A stretch of DNA of 64,000 nt, taken from the NCBI GenBank assembly GCA_938041445.1, contig CALISO010000027.1, forward strand, positions 53,475 through 117,474. The letters are read 5' to 3'. Positions 21,162 through 30,667 of the stretch are shown here, piece after piece. A program made the translations under genes and the position numbers. A model generated the notes under the pieces. The model saw only the letters and a list, made by a program, of their open reading frames with translations, searched no databases and was not told where the DNA came from. This stretch comes from an uncultured Saprospiraceae bacterium (lineage in GTDB: Bacteria > Bacteroidota > Bacteroidia > Chitinophagales > Saprospiraceae). Within the stretch, counting starts at the first letter, position 1, and each line of letters opens with the position of its first letter.

Positions 21162-21290
21162 TAAATGTAGGCGTGGATAGCCCTAGTATTTTATCTATTT
21201 GTGATTGATCTGTTGTAGATCTTCAACTGGATAACTGTTGTTATTGAAAACTCAAATCAAAGCTAAGAGTTTTTTACTCCTTATTAGTTA

Positions 21291-21635
21291 CTAGGAATCG
21301 TGTTCTAGTTCTTGCCACACTTCAGCTGCTCTTCTTGTATGTGGGATCACGATACTACCTCCGACTAGATTAGCTATTGCAAATACTTCATAAATCTCAG
21401 GCTTAGTGACTCCAGCCTCCTTTGCTTGTATCAAATGATAAGTGATACAATCATCGCATCGTAGGACCATAGATGCAACAAGCCCGAGTAATTCTTTAGT
21501 TTTTACATTGAGTGCACCTTCTGAGTATGCTGCTCCGTCGAGAGACCAAAATCTCTTAAGTACTTTATTGTCTTCAGCAAGGATGACATCGTTCATCTTA
21601 CTCCTGTAATCGTTGAATGCTTGTATTTTTGACAT
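21291..21635 (-). CDS. Carboxymuconolactone decarboxylase (AhpD-like) family protein
   Basis: KELLGLVASMVLRCDDCITYHLIQAKEAGVTKPEIYEVFAIANLVGGSIVIPHTRRAAEVW with CxxC motif. Confidence 0.88.
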   Translation of the reverse strand: MSKIQAFNDYRSKMNDVILAEDNKVLKRFWSLDGAAYSEGALNVKTKELLGLVASMVLRCDDCITYHLIQAKEAGVTKPEIYEVFAIANLVGGSIVIPHTRRAAEVWQELEHDS

Positions 21636-21648
21636 AGAATGATTTATG

Positions 21649-22098
21649 TTATTTAGCGTTTGCTTTATAATCTCTCCAGATACTTCTGATTATTTTGATT
21701 GGTATGGCAAAACAACAGATCATTGCAAATGCCCAAAAGAATCTAAATTGATTCCTAGCATATTCTGCGACTGCTGGATTGCCTCCTGGTAGAAGTAGTG
21801 TGTCTACACCTTCTTCATCTATATATCGTTGAAACTCATATTGAGCATCCACTATGTAGAATAACATCGGAATCACAGAAAATGCCAAGATGATTTTCAA
21901 TGTCTTATTCTTAGCAAACCAATGATAATCAAGAAGAAATATGTATCTCGTGAACGTAACAGCTATCAGGATAATAATAATATCCTCAATATAGAATGGA
22001 TAATTATTTCCACAATTCTGATAGATAGGCATGATAAGAAGAGTGACGATAATCACTGTCAATGCCAGCCAGAGTAAGGAAAAACTTAACTTATTCAC
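21649..22098 (-). CDS. Hypothetical integral membrane protein
   Basis: Several hydrophobic segments; position between CMD-family and tetR genes on the same strand. Confidence 0.6.
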   Translation of the reverse strand: MNKLSFSLLWLALTVIIVTLLIMPIYQNCGNNYPFYIEDIIIILIAVTFTRYIFLLDYHWFAKNKTLKIILAFSVIPMLFYIVDAQYEFQRYIDEEGVDTLLLPGGNPAVAEYARNQFRFFWAFAMICCFAIPIKIIRSIWRDYKANAK

Positions 22099-22108
22099 TA
22101 TTTCGGTA

Positions 22109-22714
22109 TTACACGGGTTGTTTAAGAGGTTTCATTGCCTTGGTAAAGAGTTTTGCCATAAAGGCCGCCAACTCTTCATTAGTTGTTTTAATGTTGGTCT
22201 TATGTATATTAAGAAACATTTCCACAGGTGTAGCAACAAGGATAACGCTGAGAAGTTGCAGCTCATAAGTTTCCTTAAATTCTCCGAAGTCCTTGAGTTT
22301 TTTTAGGTCGTCTTGCATTTCTATAATGACACTTCTGATAACTTTATTTTCATAGGATGCACTCCGGATATAGGCCTGATTTCTTTGATGAAAATGTTTG
22401 TACTCATTGTCAGATACATAGTCTAGATAGCATTTAAATGACGAATAGAGCATCTGGTAAACATTAGTCGAATTCTCTCTTGCTTCTTTAATGATAACTC
22501 TGATCTCAGTATACATTTCTTCCAGTAGTACATTCATCACATGATTCACGTCGTGGAAGTAATTGTAGAAAGTCCCTCGACCTATTCCACACACTTCTAC
22601 AATATCAGCAACGGTGGTATTAATCGCTCCTTTTTCTGAAAACAACTTCAGTGATTCTTCTAGAAGACGACTGCGTACGACTTGTTTATTTTGTTCTCTT
22701 TTACTCATTTTCAA
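22109..22714 (-). CDS. TetR/AcrR family transcriptional regulator
   Basis: RSRLLEESLKLFSEKGAINTTVADIVEVCGIGRGTFYNYFHDVNHVMNVLLEEMY is a TetR_N helix-turn-helix. Confidence 0.92.
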   Translation of the reverse strand: MKMSKREQNKQVVRSRLLEESLKLFSEKGAINTTVADIVEVCGIGRGTFYNYFHDVNHVMNVLLEEMYTEIRVIIKEARENSTNVYQMLYSSFKCYLDYVSDNEYKHFHQRNQAYIRSASYENKVIRSVIIEMQDDLKKLKDFGEFKETYELQLLSVILVATPVEMFLNIHKTNIKTTNEELAAFMAKLFTKAMKPLKQPV

Positions 22715-22798
22715 ATGCTACCTGCTTGCAAAGTTAGTTCACAACTTGCTAATGATGATCAATGTCAAATTTAGGGCAAAAAAATCATCCTGGCATTT

Positions 22799-22823
22799 AA
22801 AAGATGACACTGTGTCATCTTTT
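22799..22823. promoter_or_regulatory. Perfect 25-bp palindrome, candidate operator of the adjacent TetR regulator
   Basis: AAAAGATGACAC-T-GTGTCATCTTTT: 12-bp arms, 1-nt centre, between divergent tetR (-) and acyl-CoA dehydrogenase (+) genes. Confidence 0.75.
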
Positions 22824-22828
22824 TTGAT

Positions 22829-22836
22829 TATATTTG
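22829..22836 (+). promoter_or_regulatory. Candidate Bacteroidota -7 promoter element (TAnnTTTG)
   Basis: TATATTTG located 44 nt before the ATG at 22880 and 5 nt after the palindrome. Confidence 0.45.
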
Positions 22837-22879
22837 AATTACTGAATATTTAACACCTAATAAATAAACTCCTTACGCA

Positions 22880-24694
22880 ATGGCTCAGTATATCAATATC
22901 GACAATGTCAAGTTTACCTTATTTGAAATGTTGAAGGCTCAAGAGCTTGCACACATCGAGCGATATGCGGAGTATGATCAAGACAATTGTAATATTCTCA
23001 TAGATTCTATGAAGGACTATGCTGATAAGGTGATGTATCCCGTATTCAAGGAGATGGATGAGCAAGGAGCTTACTTCAAAGATGGTAAGGTTGTCGTTCA
23101 TCCCGTTGTTGGAGAATTTATGAAAGGGATGGGTGAGATTGGAGGTATTGGTTCATATCTGGACTATGATGATGGAGGGATGCAGATGCCTCATTCAGTA
23201 TTTACAGCACTATCTCACGTAATTGAATGTGCCAATAATAGCTTGCCAGGTTATACAGGTCTGACAGGTGGAGCAGCAAACTTGATTGTTACATTTGGTA
23301 GTGATGAGCTAAAGCAGAAGTATGTACCGAAGATGATTGCTGGAGAGTGGGGAGGTACGATGTGCCTTACTGAACCTCAAGCAGGGAGTTCACTATCAGA
23401 CATTACCACTTCTGGAAAATTGAATGAAGATGGATCATATTCCATTACAGGTCAGAAGATATTTATTTCAGGTGGAGACCACGATTATTGTGAAAATTTT
23501 GTGCATCTCGCATTAGTAAGAATCGAAGGAGCACCAGCAGGTACCAAAGGGATTTCTCTTTTTGTTATTCCTAAGTTTTTGACTAATGAAGACGGGAGTT
23601 TTACGGAGAATGATGTCTTGACTGCTGGAGACTTTCAGAAAATGGGCCAAAAAGGTTATTGTACGACACACCTTGTATTTGGTGAAAACCAACAATGCAA
23701 AGGTTGGTTAGTCGGAGAGCAGAATAAGGGACTCAAGTATATGTTTCAAATGATGAATGGAGCACGTATAGATGTGGGTATGACAGCAGCCTCAACAGCT
23801 ACAGCGGCCTACTATGCTTCGCTTCAATATGCTGAAGAAAGACCGCAAGGAAGAAGAATCCTTAAGGGAGGAGTCAAGAATGTCGATGCAGAACAAGCAA
23901 CTATCATCAATCATCCTGATGTCAGAAGAATGTTACTGATGCAAAAGTCAGTAACTGAAGGTTCGGTAGCACTATTGCTCCAAGCATCATACTACCAGGA
24001 CTTATCAGAATATGGTCCAGAAGAAGATAGAGAACGCTATCATGACCTACTAGAATTATTGACACCAATTGCCAAGACATATCCATCGGAAATGGGTAGA
24101 GTCTCTATTAGCAATGGCTTGCAAATCCTTGGAGGATATGGATTTTGTACTGACTTTCCCTTAGAGCAATACTATAGAGATATCAGGATTATGTCTCTAT
24201 ATGAAGGGACAACTGGCATCCAATCTCTTGATCTATTGGGCAGAAAGATTGTGATGAAGGATGGTAAGGCAATGAAGTACTTAACTAAAGAAATCATTGA
24301 AACGATCAAGTCTGCATCCAACTATGATGATTTGAAAACTTATGCAGATCAGCTGAAGACTGCAAGCAAGTCTCTTGAGTCAACACTCATGCATCTCCTT
24401 GGATTTGCAATGCAAGGTGATCACGAACGATACATTGCTGATGCAACCATATTCATGGAAATGATGAGTAGCGTTGTCTTGGCTTGGCAATGGCTCAAGA
24501 TGGCGACGACTGCAAAGACTGCAATCGTCACTAGTCAGATGACTTATAGCGAAGAGTTTTACTCAAGTAAAATTCATACGATGAAGTACTTCTTCAAGTA
24601 TGAACTTCCAAAGATTGAAGGTCACAGAGTGACATTAACAAGTCCTGACTCACTGACGATTGTGGAAGAGAAGAAAAATATTGCATTTGCATAA
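22880..24694 (+). CDS. fadE: Acyl-CoA dehydrogenase (FadE-like, ~600 aa class)
   Basis: GGTMCLTEPQAGSSLSDITTSG, YSITGQKIFISGGDHD, ISNGLQILGGYGFCTDFPLEQYYRDIRIMSLYEGTTGIQSLDLLGRK. Confidence 0.9.
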   Translation: MAQYINIDNVKFTLFEMLKAQELAHIERYAEYDQDNCNILIDSMKDYADKVMYPVFKEMDEQGAYFKDGKVVVHPVVGEFMKGMGEIGGIGSYLDYDDGGMQMPHSVFTALSHVIECANNSLPGYTGLTGGAANLIVTFGSDELKQKYVPKMIAGEWGGTMCLTEPQAGSSLSDITTSGKLNEDGSYSITGQKIFISGGDHDYCENFVHLALVRIEGAPAGTKGISLFVIPKFLTNEDGSFTENDVLTAGDFQKMGQKGYCTTHLVFGENQQCKGWLVGEQNKGLKYMFQMMNGARIDVGMTAASTATAAYYASLQYAEERPQGRRILKGGVKNVDAEQATIINHPDVRRMLLMQKSVTEGSVALLLQASYYQDLSEYGPEEDRERYHDLLELLTPIAKTYPSEMGRVSISNGLQILGGYGFCTDFPLEQYYRDIRIMSLYEGTTGIQSLDLLGRKIVMKDGKAMKYLTKEIIETIKSASNYDDLKTYADQLKTASKSLESTLMHLLGFAMQGDHERYIADATIFMEMMSSVVLAWQWLKMATTAKTAIVTSQMTYSEEFYSSKIHTMKYFFKYELPKIEGHRVTLTSPDSLTIVEEKKNIAFA

Positions 24695-24718
24695 TTATTA
24701 TTTTGGAAATTTAGTTAC

Positions 24719-24755
24719 AGGTCGTGTCAATTTAGTTGGGCACGACCTTTATTAT
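24719..24755 (+). terminator. Probable intrinsic terminator after the acyl-CoA dehydrogenase gene
   Basis: AGGTCGTG (24719-24726) pairs with CACGACCT (24741-24748), followed by a T-rich tract. Confidence 0.5.
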
Positions 24756-24845
24756 GTTCTTTAATGACAACATTAAAACAATTACTATAGCTCTTACGTA
24801 TCAAAAATAACAACTAGCTTTACTTACAATAAATACTAAGAATAG

Positions 24846-27245
24846 ATGAGTTTCAGATTACAAAAGGCCGCTGTACTAGGGTCAGGTGTTATGGGAGCAG
24901 GCATCGCCTGTCACTTAGCTAATATTGGGATGGAAGTCCTGATGCTAGATATTGTACCATTCGACATCTCAGACAATGATAAAGATAATCCTGTTGTCCG
25001 GAATAGCATCGTAAATGGTGCTCTCAAAGCAGCTCTGAAATCTAAGCCAGCAGCTCTCTATCAAAAGTCATTTGCTAAGAGAATTTCTACTGGAAATTTC
25101 ACCGATGACTTTGAAAAGATTGCTGATGCAGATTGGATTATAGAAGTAGTGGTTGAAAAACTCGAAATCAAACATCAAATATTTGAGAAAGTAGAGAAGC
25201 ACAGAAAAGTAGGATCTCTTGTATCATCTAATACATCAAGTATTCCTATTGGTATGCTTGCTGAAGGGCGATCGGATGAATTTAAGGCTCACTTTTGTGG
25301 GACTCACTTCTTCAATCCACCTAGATATTTAAGACTATTTGAAGTCATACCACATAAGACTACTGATCAATCTGTTGTGGACTTTTTTATGGAATTCGGG
25401 GATCGGAATCTTGGAAAACAAACTGTCCTATGTAAGGATACGCCAGCATTTATCGGGAATAGAATTGGCATTGTCTCTGGCAATAAGATCAATATGTTGA
25501 CCGAGAAATATGATATGAGGATTGAAGAGGTGGATGCGATAACTGGTCCTTTGATCGGAAGACCCAATACAGCAACTTACAGACTCAATGACCTAGTAGG
25601 ACTAGATACAGGAGAGAAGGTAACGAGGTTTTTATACTCAGCTGTAGATGATGAATTTGTCTCTAAGGCAAAGAAATTGCCAACACCTAAGTTCACTGAA
25701 TTTCTGTTGGAGAATAAGTTTCTCGGCAATAAATCTGGTAAAGGATTTTACGAAAAGACAGATAAACGAGATGACAATGGCAAACGAATCATCAATGCAC
25801 TTAATCTCAAAACATTAGAATATCACCCAGCCATAAAGCCAAGGCTCAAAGCTGTCGGAGATGCAAAAAAGATTGAGATCTTCAGTAAGCGCATGGCGAA
25901 TCTGGTTGATGGAGAAGAGAGAGAAAACAAATTCTTGAAAGAATACTTTGGTTGTCTATTATCTTATGCAGCCAATCGTGTGCCTGAAATCTCTGACCAA
26001 TATTATCCCATAGATGATGCAATGCGAGCGGGTTATATGTGGGGCTATGGTCCATTTGAATATTGGGATGAGTTAGGTCTTGAGAAAGGCATCAAGCTCA
26101 TACAGGAATGTGGAGAGAGTCTCCCTCAATGGATCTCCGATATGCAAGCAAGTGGTCATACTGACTTCTATAAGTATGAAGATGGTGTCCGCAAATACTA
26201 CAATATCAATAGCAAGGCTTATGAAACTGTACCAGGTGCTGAGGAATTCATCATACTAGATGCGATTAGGTCAAATACACCGATTATCAAGAATAGTGAA
26301 TGTACAGTCCACGATATCGGAGATGGAGTGATGTGTGTAGAATTCAGAAGTAAGAGTAATGCCATAGGAGAAGGTATAGGTAATGGAATATCTGAGGCTA
26401 TTGATTTAGCTGAGAGCGAAGGATGGAAAGGACTTGTTATCGGTAACAATGCGAAGAACTTTAGTGTAGGAGCCAATCTGATGAATGTAGGAATGACTGC
26501 AATGCAAAAAGATTTTGATGCATTAGATAAGATGGTGGATCAATTCCAGCAGCTTAATATGAAAATTAGAACTTGTAAGGTCCCGGTTGTCGTTGCTACA
26601 CAAGGTTATGTATTCGGTGGAGGTTGTGAGATATCGATGCACTGTGACGCTGGTGTTTATGCAGCTGAATCCTATATTGGTCTAGTAGAAGTAGGTGTAG
26701 GATTACTGCCGGGAGGTGGTGGAACTAAGGAATTTGCCCTCAGAGCATCTGATGCATACTTTCCTGGTGATGTGATGATGCCAACTCTAATTGAGCATTT
26801 CAAGACGATTACAACAGCTACAGTCTCTACATCTGCTCACGAAGCGTATGGACATAACTATCTGATACATGGAAAAGACTTTGTCGCAACAAATATCAAT
26901 CGGAATATCGCAGAGGCAAAACAAAAGGTGTTGAGCCTCGCTGTTGGCTATATCGCTCCTACACCACGGACAGATATCAAAGTACTCGGACGTCAAGGAA
27001 TGTCAACATTATACTCTGCAATCAACGAATTCAGACTTGGTAATTATATGAGTGACTACGATGTAGAGATCGCTCGCAAGATTGCATATGTCATTTGTGG
27101 AGGTGACCTGACTGCAGCACAAGAGGTGAGTGAGCAGTATCTTCTCGATATAGAACGAGAAGGATTTTTAAGTCTACTTGGTAATCAGAAAACGCTTGAT
27201 AGGATACAACATATGTTGACAACGAATAAGCCACTGAGAAACTAA
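24846..27245 (+). CDS. fadN: 3-hydroxyacyl-CoA dehydrogenase / enoyl-CoA hydratase fusion (FadN/YusL-type domain order)
   Basis: N-terminal AVLGSGVMGAGIACHLANIGMEVLMLDI and SSNTSSIPI; C-terminal crotonase region WKGLVIGNNAKNFSVGANL...VFGGGCEISMHCDAGVYAAESYIGLVEVGVGLLPGGGG. Confidence 0.9.
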   Translation: MSFRLQKAAVLGSGVMGAGIACHLANIGMEVLMLDIVPFDISDNDKDNPVVRNSIVNGALKAALKSKPAALYQKSFAKRISTGNFTDDFEKIADADWIIEVVVEKLEIKHQIFEKVEKHRKVGSLVSSNTSSIPIGMLAEGRSDEFKAHFCGTHFFNPPRYLRLFEVIPHKTTDQSVVDFFMEFGDRNLGKQTVLCKDTPAFIGNRIGIVSGNKINMLTEKYDMRIEEVDAITGPLIGRPNTATYRLNDLVGLDTGEKVTRFLYSAVDDEFVSKAKKLPTPKFTEFLLENKFLGNKSGKGFYEKTDKRDDNGKRIINALNLKTLEYHPAIKPRLKAVGDAKKIEIFSKRMANLVDGEERENKFLKEYFGCLLSYAANRVPEISDQYYPIDDAMRAGYMWGYGPFEYWDELGLEKGIKLIQECGESLPQWISDMQASGHTDFYKYEDGVRKYYNINSKAYETVPGAEEFIILDAIRSNTPIIKNSECTVHDIGDGVMCVEFRSKSNAIGEGIGNGISEAIDLAESEGWKGLVIGNNAKNFSVGANLMNVGMTAMQKDFDALDKMVDQFQQLNMKIRTCKVPVVVATQGYVFGGGCEISMHCDAGVYAAESYIGLVEVGVGLLPGGGGTKEFALRASDAYFPGDVMMPTLIEHFKTITTATVSTSAHEAYGHNYLIHGKDFVATNINRNIAEAKQKVLSLAVGYIAPTPRTDIKVLGRQGMSTLYSAINEFRLGNYMSDYDVEIARKIAYVICGGDLTAAQEVSEQYLLDIEREGFLSLLGNQKTLDRIQHMLTTNKPLRN

Positions 27246-27282
27246 GCATATCAAATTAATATCATATCAATAGATAAATAGC

Positions 27283-28452
27283 ATGGAAGCATATATCATA
27301 GGAGGATTCAGATCAGCAGTAGGTAAGGCAAAGAGGGGAGGATTCAAAAATTATCGATCGGATGATCTGGCTGTTGATGTCATCAAGCACTTGATGTCTA
27401 CGCAGCCTAATGTCGATCCTAAAATCATTGACGATGTAATCGTAGGTTGTGCCAACCCCGAAGGTGAACAAGGATTACAGATTGGTCGATTAATCTCGGC
27501 AAGAGCTCTTGGCAAAGAAGTACCAGGAATCACAATCAATAGATATTGTGGATCAGGACTTGAGTCAATCTCTATGGCTGTTGGAAAAATCAAAGCTGGA
27601 TTTGGGCATCTTTACCTTGCAGGTGGTACAGAGTCTATGAGTATGATTCCTATGACAGGGTACAAGCTAGCACCTAGCTACAAGGCTAACATAGAAAACA
27701 TCAATTATCATGTCAGTATGGGTGCAACTGCTGAGGCAGTCGCGGCTAAATATGAGGTAACCAGAGAGCAAGCAGATGAGTTTGCTGTTCAGTCGCATAC
27801 TAGAGCACAAGATGCAATCGATAATGGTCGCTTCAAAGACGAAATCGTTCCAATCACCGTAAACAATGTGTTTGTCAAAGATGGTAAACGTGTAGAATCG
27901 TCTCACGTAGTTGACACAGATGAAGGATTGCGCAGAGGTACTTCTATGGAAGGGCTTGCAAGGCTTAGACCGGCATTTAAGAATGGTGGGGTAGTCACTG
28001 CAGGTAATTCATCGCAGATATCTGATGGAGCTGCATTTACACTTGTAGCAAGTGAAGAAATGGTCAAACAACTCAATCTTGAACCAATCGCAAGATTGAT
28101 CTCTTGTGCTTCAGCTGGTGTAGATCCACTCTATATGGGTATTGGACCTTGTGCTGCAGTACCTAAGGCTATCAGTCAAGCTGGCCTCAATCTTAACGAT
28201 ATAGAACAAACTGAACTCAATGAGGCATTTGCAACTCAAGCACTAGCTGTAATCAAGACTCTCGGTCTTGACCCAGCAGCTGTCAATGTCAATGGAGGAG
28301 CCATAGCACTTGGTCACCCACTAGGATGTACAGGAGCTAAGTTAACGATCCAACTACTTAATGAAATGAAACGACGTAACCAGAAGTACGGTATGGTCAC
28401 TGCTTGCATTGGCGGTGGTCAAGGTATCGCTGGTGTCTTGGAGAGATTGTAG
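27283..28452 (+). CDS. fadA: Acetyl-CoA acyltransferase (thiolase)
   Basis: TINRYCGSGLESISMA, LAGGTESMSMIPMTG, ELNEAFATQALAV, NVNGGAIALGHPLGCTGAKL, CIGGGQGIAGVLE. Confidence 0.95.
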   Translation: MEAYIIGGFRSAVGKAKRGGFKNYRSDDLAVDVIKHLMSTQPNVDPKIIDDVIVGCANPEGEQGLQIGRLISARALGKEVPGITINRYCGSGLESISMAVGKIKAGFGHLYLAGGTESMSMIPMTGYKLAPSYKANIENINYHVSMGATAEAVAAKYEVTREQADEFAVQSHTRAQDAIDNGRFKDEIVPITVNNVFVKDGKRVESSHVVDTDEGLRRGTSMEGLARLRPAFKNGGVVTAGNSSQISDGAAFTLVASEEMVKQLNLEPIARLISCASAGVDPLYMGIGPCAAVPKAISQAGLNLNDIEQTELNEAFATQALAVIKTLGLDPAAVNVNGGAIALGHPLGCTGAKLTIQLLNEMKRRNQKYGMVTACIGGGQGIAGVLERL

Positions 28453-28469
28453 AGTAATCTTATTTCTCA

Positions 28470-29474
28470 ATGTCAATACCCATAATATCCATTATCACTC
28501 CAGTTAAAAATGGTGCTGCATACTTGAGAGAGTGTCTGGATTCCATTATTGCACAGACTGAAAGTGGGTGGGAGTTGTGTATAATTGATGATAATTCAAG
28601 TGATGAGACTTGGGAGATCTTATATGAATATCAACAGTTGGATGCTCGTATAAAGCCAAGAAAATCAAATGGAGTTGGTATCATACCAGCATTGCAAACT
28701 GGTTATCAATCTTCTACAGGTCAGTACATCACCCGGATGGATGCAGATGATCAGATGGCCCCTCAAAAACTAGAAACAATGGGTTTGTTGTTGTCAAGTA
28801 AGGGAAAAGGTTATCTGGCTCTGGGAGGTGTGGATTACTTTTCTGATGTTGAATTAGGTGATGGATATAAGAAGTATGCCTCTTGGCTCAATAGCCTCAC
28901 AGCAACTGGAAATAATTGGGTCGATATCTATAAAGAATGTGTCATCCCAAGTCCTTGTTGGATGCTTCATCGAGAAGACTTTGATAAGTGTGGTGGATTT
29001 GATTCTGATCAATACCCTGAAGACTACGATCTCTGCTTTCGGATGTATGCTGATGGATTAACAATTATTCCTTGTGATCAGGTATTGCATCAATGGAGAG
29101 ATTACCCTGAGCGAACATCTCGCAATGATCCTAACTATGCGGATAATCGATTTTTAGACTTAAAGTTGCATTGGTTTGCTCAACTAGAATTAGATAATCC
29201 TTGTGAATTAGTGATCTGGGGGGCAGGAAGAAAGGGTAAGCTCATAGCCAAACATTTTGTAGATAACAATATTGATATCTCATGGATAACAACTAACCCA
29301 AAGAAAATAGGACATAATATCTACCAACAGATACTCAAACACCCTGATAAGGTAGATCTAGATAAAAGCAATGTTATAGTTGCTGTATCTAATCCCTCAG
29401 AGCAAGAAGAAATACTTGCTCTATTGAAGGCGTTAGGAAAGAACAAGGGTAAGGATATTTTTCTTTTCTGCTAG
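28470..29474 (+). CDS. Glycosyltransferase family 2 with C-terminal nucleotide-binding-like (GAGxxG) extension
   Basis: ISIITPVKNGAAYLRECLDSIIAQTESGWELCIIDDNSSDETW, RMDADDQM; C-terminal ELVIWGAGRKGKLIAKHFVDNNIDISWITTNPKKIG. Confidence 0.85.
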   Translation: MSIPIISIITPVKNGAAYLRECLDSIIAQTESGWELCIIDDNSSDETWEILYEYQQLDARIKPRKSNGVGIIPALQTGYQSSTGQYITRMDADDQMAPQKLETMGLLLSSKGKGYLALGGVDYFSDVELGDGYKKYASWLNSLTATGNNWVDIYKECVIPSPCWMLHREDFDKCGGFDSDQYPEDYDLCFRMYADGLTIIPCDQVLHQWRDYPERTSRNDPNYADNRFLDLKLHWFAQLELDNPCELVIWGAGRKGKLIAKHFVDNNIDISWITTNPKKIGHNIYQQILKHPDKVDLDKSNVIVAVSNPSEQEEILALLKALGKNKGKDIFLFC

Positions 29475-29500
29475 ATGAAAATGTTAGGATAGATGGCCAA

Positions 29501-30523
29501 CTATAATTTGTAGAAAGTACTTTTTACTCCCTGGACTCCGGGTACACACTTGAATACTGAACCAGATAGTGGAAGAGCCTTTTGCTCCGTAAGAGTCATA
29601 TCTACGCTTGCTGTAGTTATATAAAGTATATCTAAGTTTGGTCCCCCGAAAGCACAAGCTGTGACATTATGTGCAGGTACTTCTATCCGTTGAATAACTT
29701 CTCCGGTCTTGGGGTTAAAGTTGACAATGGCATTACCATTCCACATTCCCACCCACAAGTTATCGTTCTCGTCGATTGCCATACCATCTGGAAATCCTAA
29801 AGCTGGGTCCACAGTGATAGCAGTCCTGCCATTGCTGATTTTTCCTGCTTGATTATCATAATCATATGCCATAATAACGTTAGTTGGCGTATCAATATAG
29901 TACATAGTTTTATGGTCCTTAGTCCATACGATTCCATTAGAGATTGTAATGCCGCTAAGTTTCTTTTTGACATTACCTCTTTCGACTGAATAGAGACTGC
30001 CTATTGGTGCTTCAATATTTAGATCCATAGATCCTACCCATAATCTACCTGACGGATCACACTTACCATCATTGAGTCTAGTTCCTTCAATGTTAGATTC
30101 AACATCACTTATGACTCTATGTGTCATTGTACTGGGAATAAACTCAATAATGCCTTGTTCTGTGGCAAGAATAGCGCTTCCAGTAGTAGATGGAACTGCT
30201 GTGCCGATTCTAGAAGGGAGCAGATAAACTGAATTGTCCTCTTTTTCAGGATCAAGGATATTGAATGTCTTTCCCTCTATATCGATCCACCAAAGACTCT
30301 GCGTATTGTGATTCCATAAAGCACCTTCGCCAAGCTTGGCATCGATTTGATATGCTAATTCTACAGTTATCGCAGGCATTGTTTTGATGTTTGAATCAAT
30401 AACTAATACTTTTTGCTGCTTACATGCTAATGTTAGAATCAATAGGAAAAATAAACACAAATTAAAGAAGGGAAATGTAATTCTTTTGGTCACATTATGG
30501 CGTTTGAGATAAATGAACACCAA
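29501..30523 (-). CDS. SMP-30/gluconolactonase/LRE family lipoprotein
   Basis: LGEGALWNHNTQSLWWIDIEGK, RLNDGKCDPSGRLWVGSMD, NGIVWTKDHKTMYYIDTPTNVIMAYDYD, FPDGMAIDENDNLWVGMWNG; lipobox LTLACKQQ. An alternative GTG start at 30493 is possible. Confidence 0.9.
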   Translation of the reverse strand: MVFIYLKRHNVTKRITFPFFNLCLFFLLILTLACKQQKVLVIDSNIKTMPAITVELAYQIDAKLGEGALWNHNTQSLWWIDIEGKTFNILDPEKEDNSVYLLPSRIGTAVPSTTGSAILATEQGIIEFIPSTMTHRVISDVESNIEGTRLNDGKCDPSGRLWVGSMDLNIEAPIGSLYSVERGNVKKKLSGITISNGIVWTKDHKTMYYIDTPTNVIMAYDYDNQAGKISNGRTAITVDPALGFPDGMAIDENDNLWVGMWNGNAIVNFNPKTGEVIQRIEVPAHNVTACAFGGPNLDILYITTASVDMTLTEQKALPLSGSVFKCVPGVQGVKSTFYKL

Positions 30524-30667
30524 TGTACCATAAGTATTTCAATTGATAAATTTATAATACAAGCATACTTAAGTCAAACCTTAATTTGTGCTTGGATGAT
30601 CAGAATTCTAGACCTATTTATAGAGAATTACTATTCGTTTAACAGAACATTGGATTTATTAATTGGA

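Noticed and set aside
22031-22306. Overlapping plus ORFs opposite tetR
   Set aside because: Antisense to a clear TetR gene, low-complexity translation, no start context.
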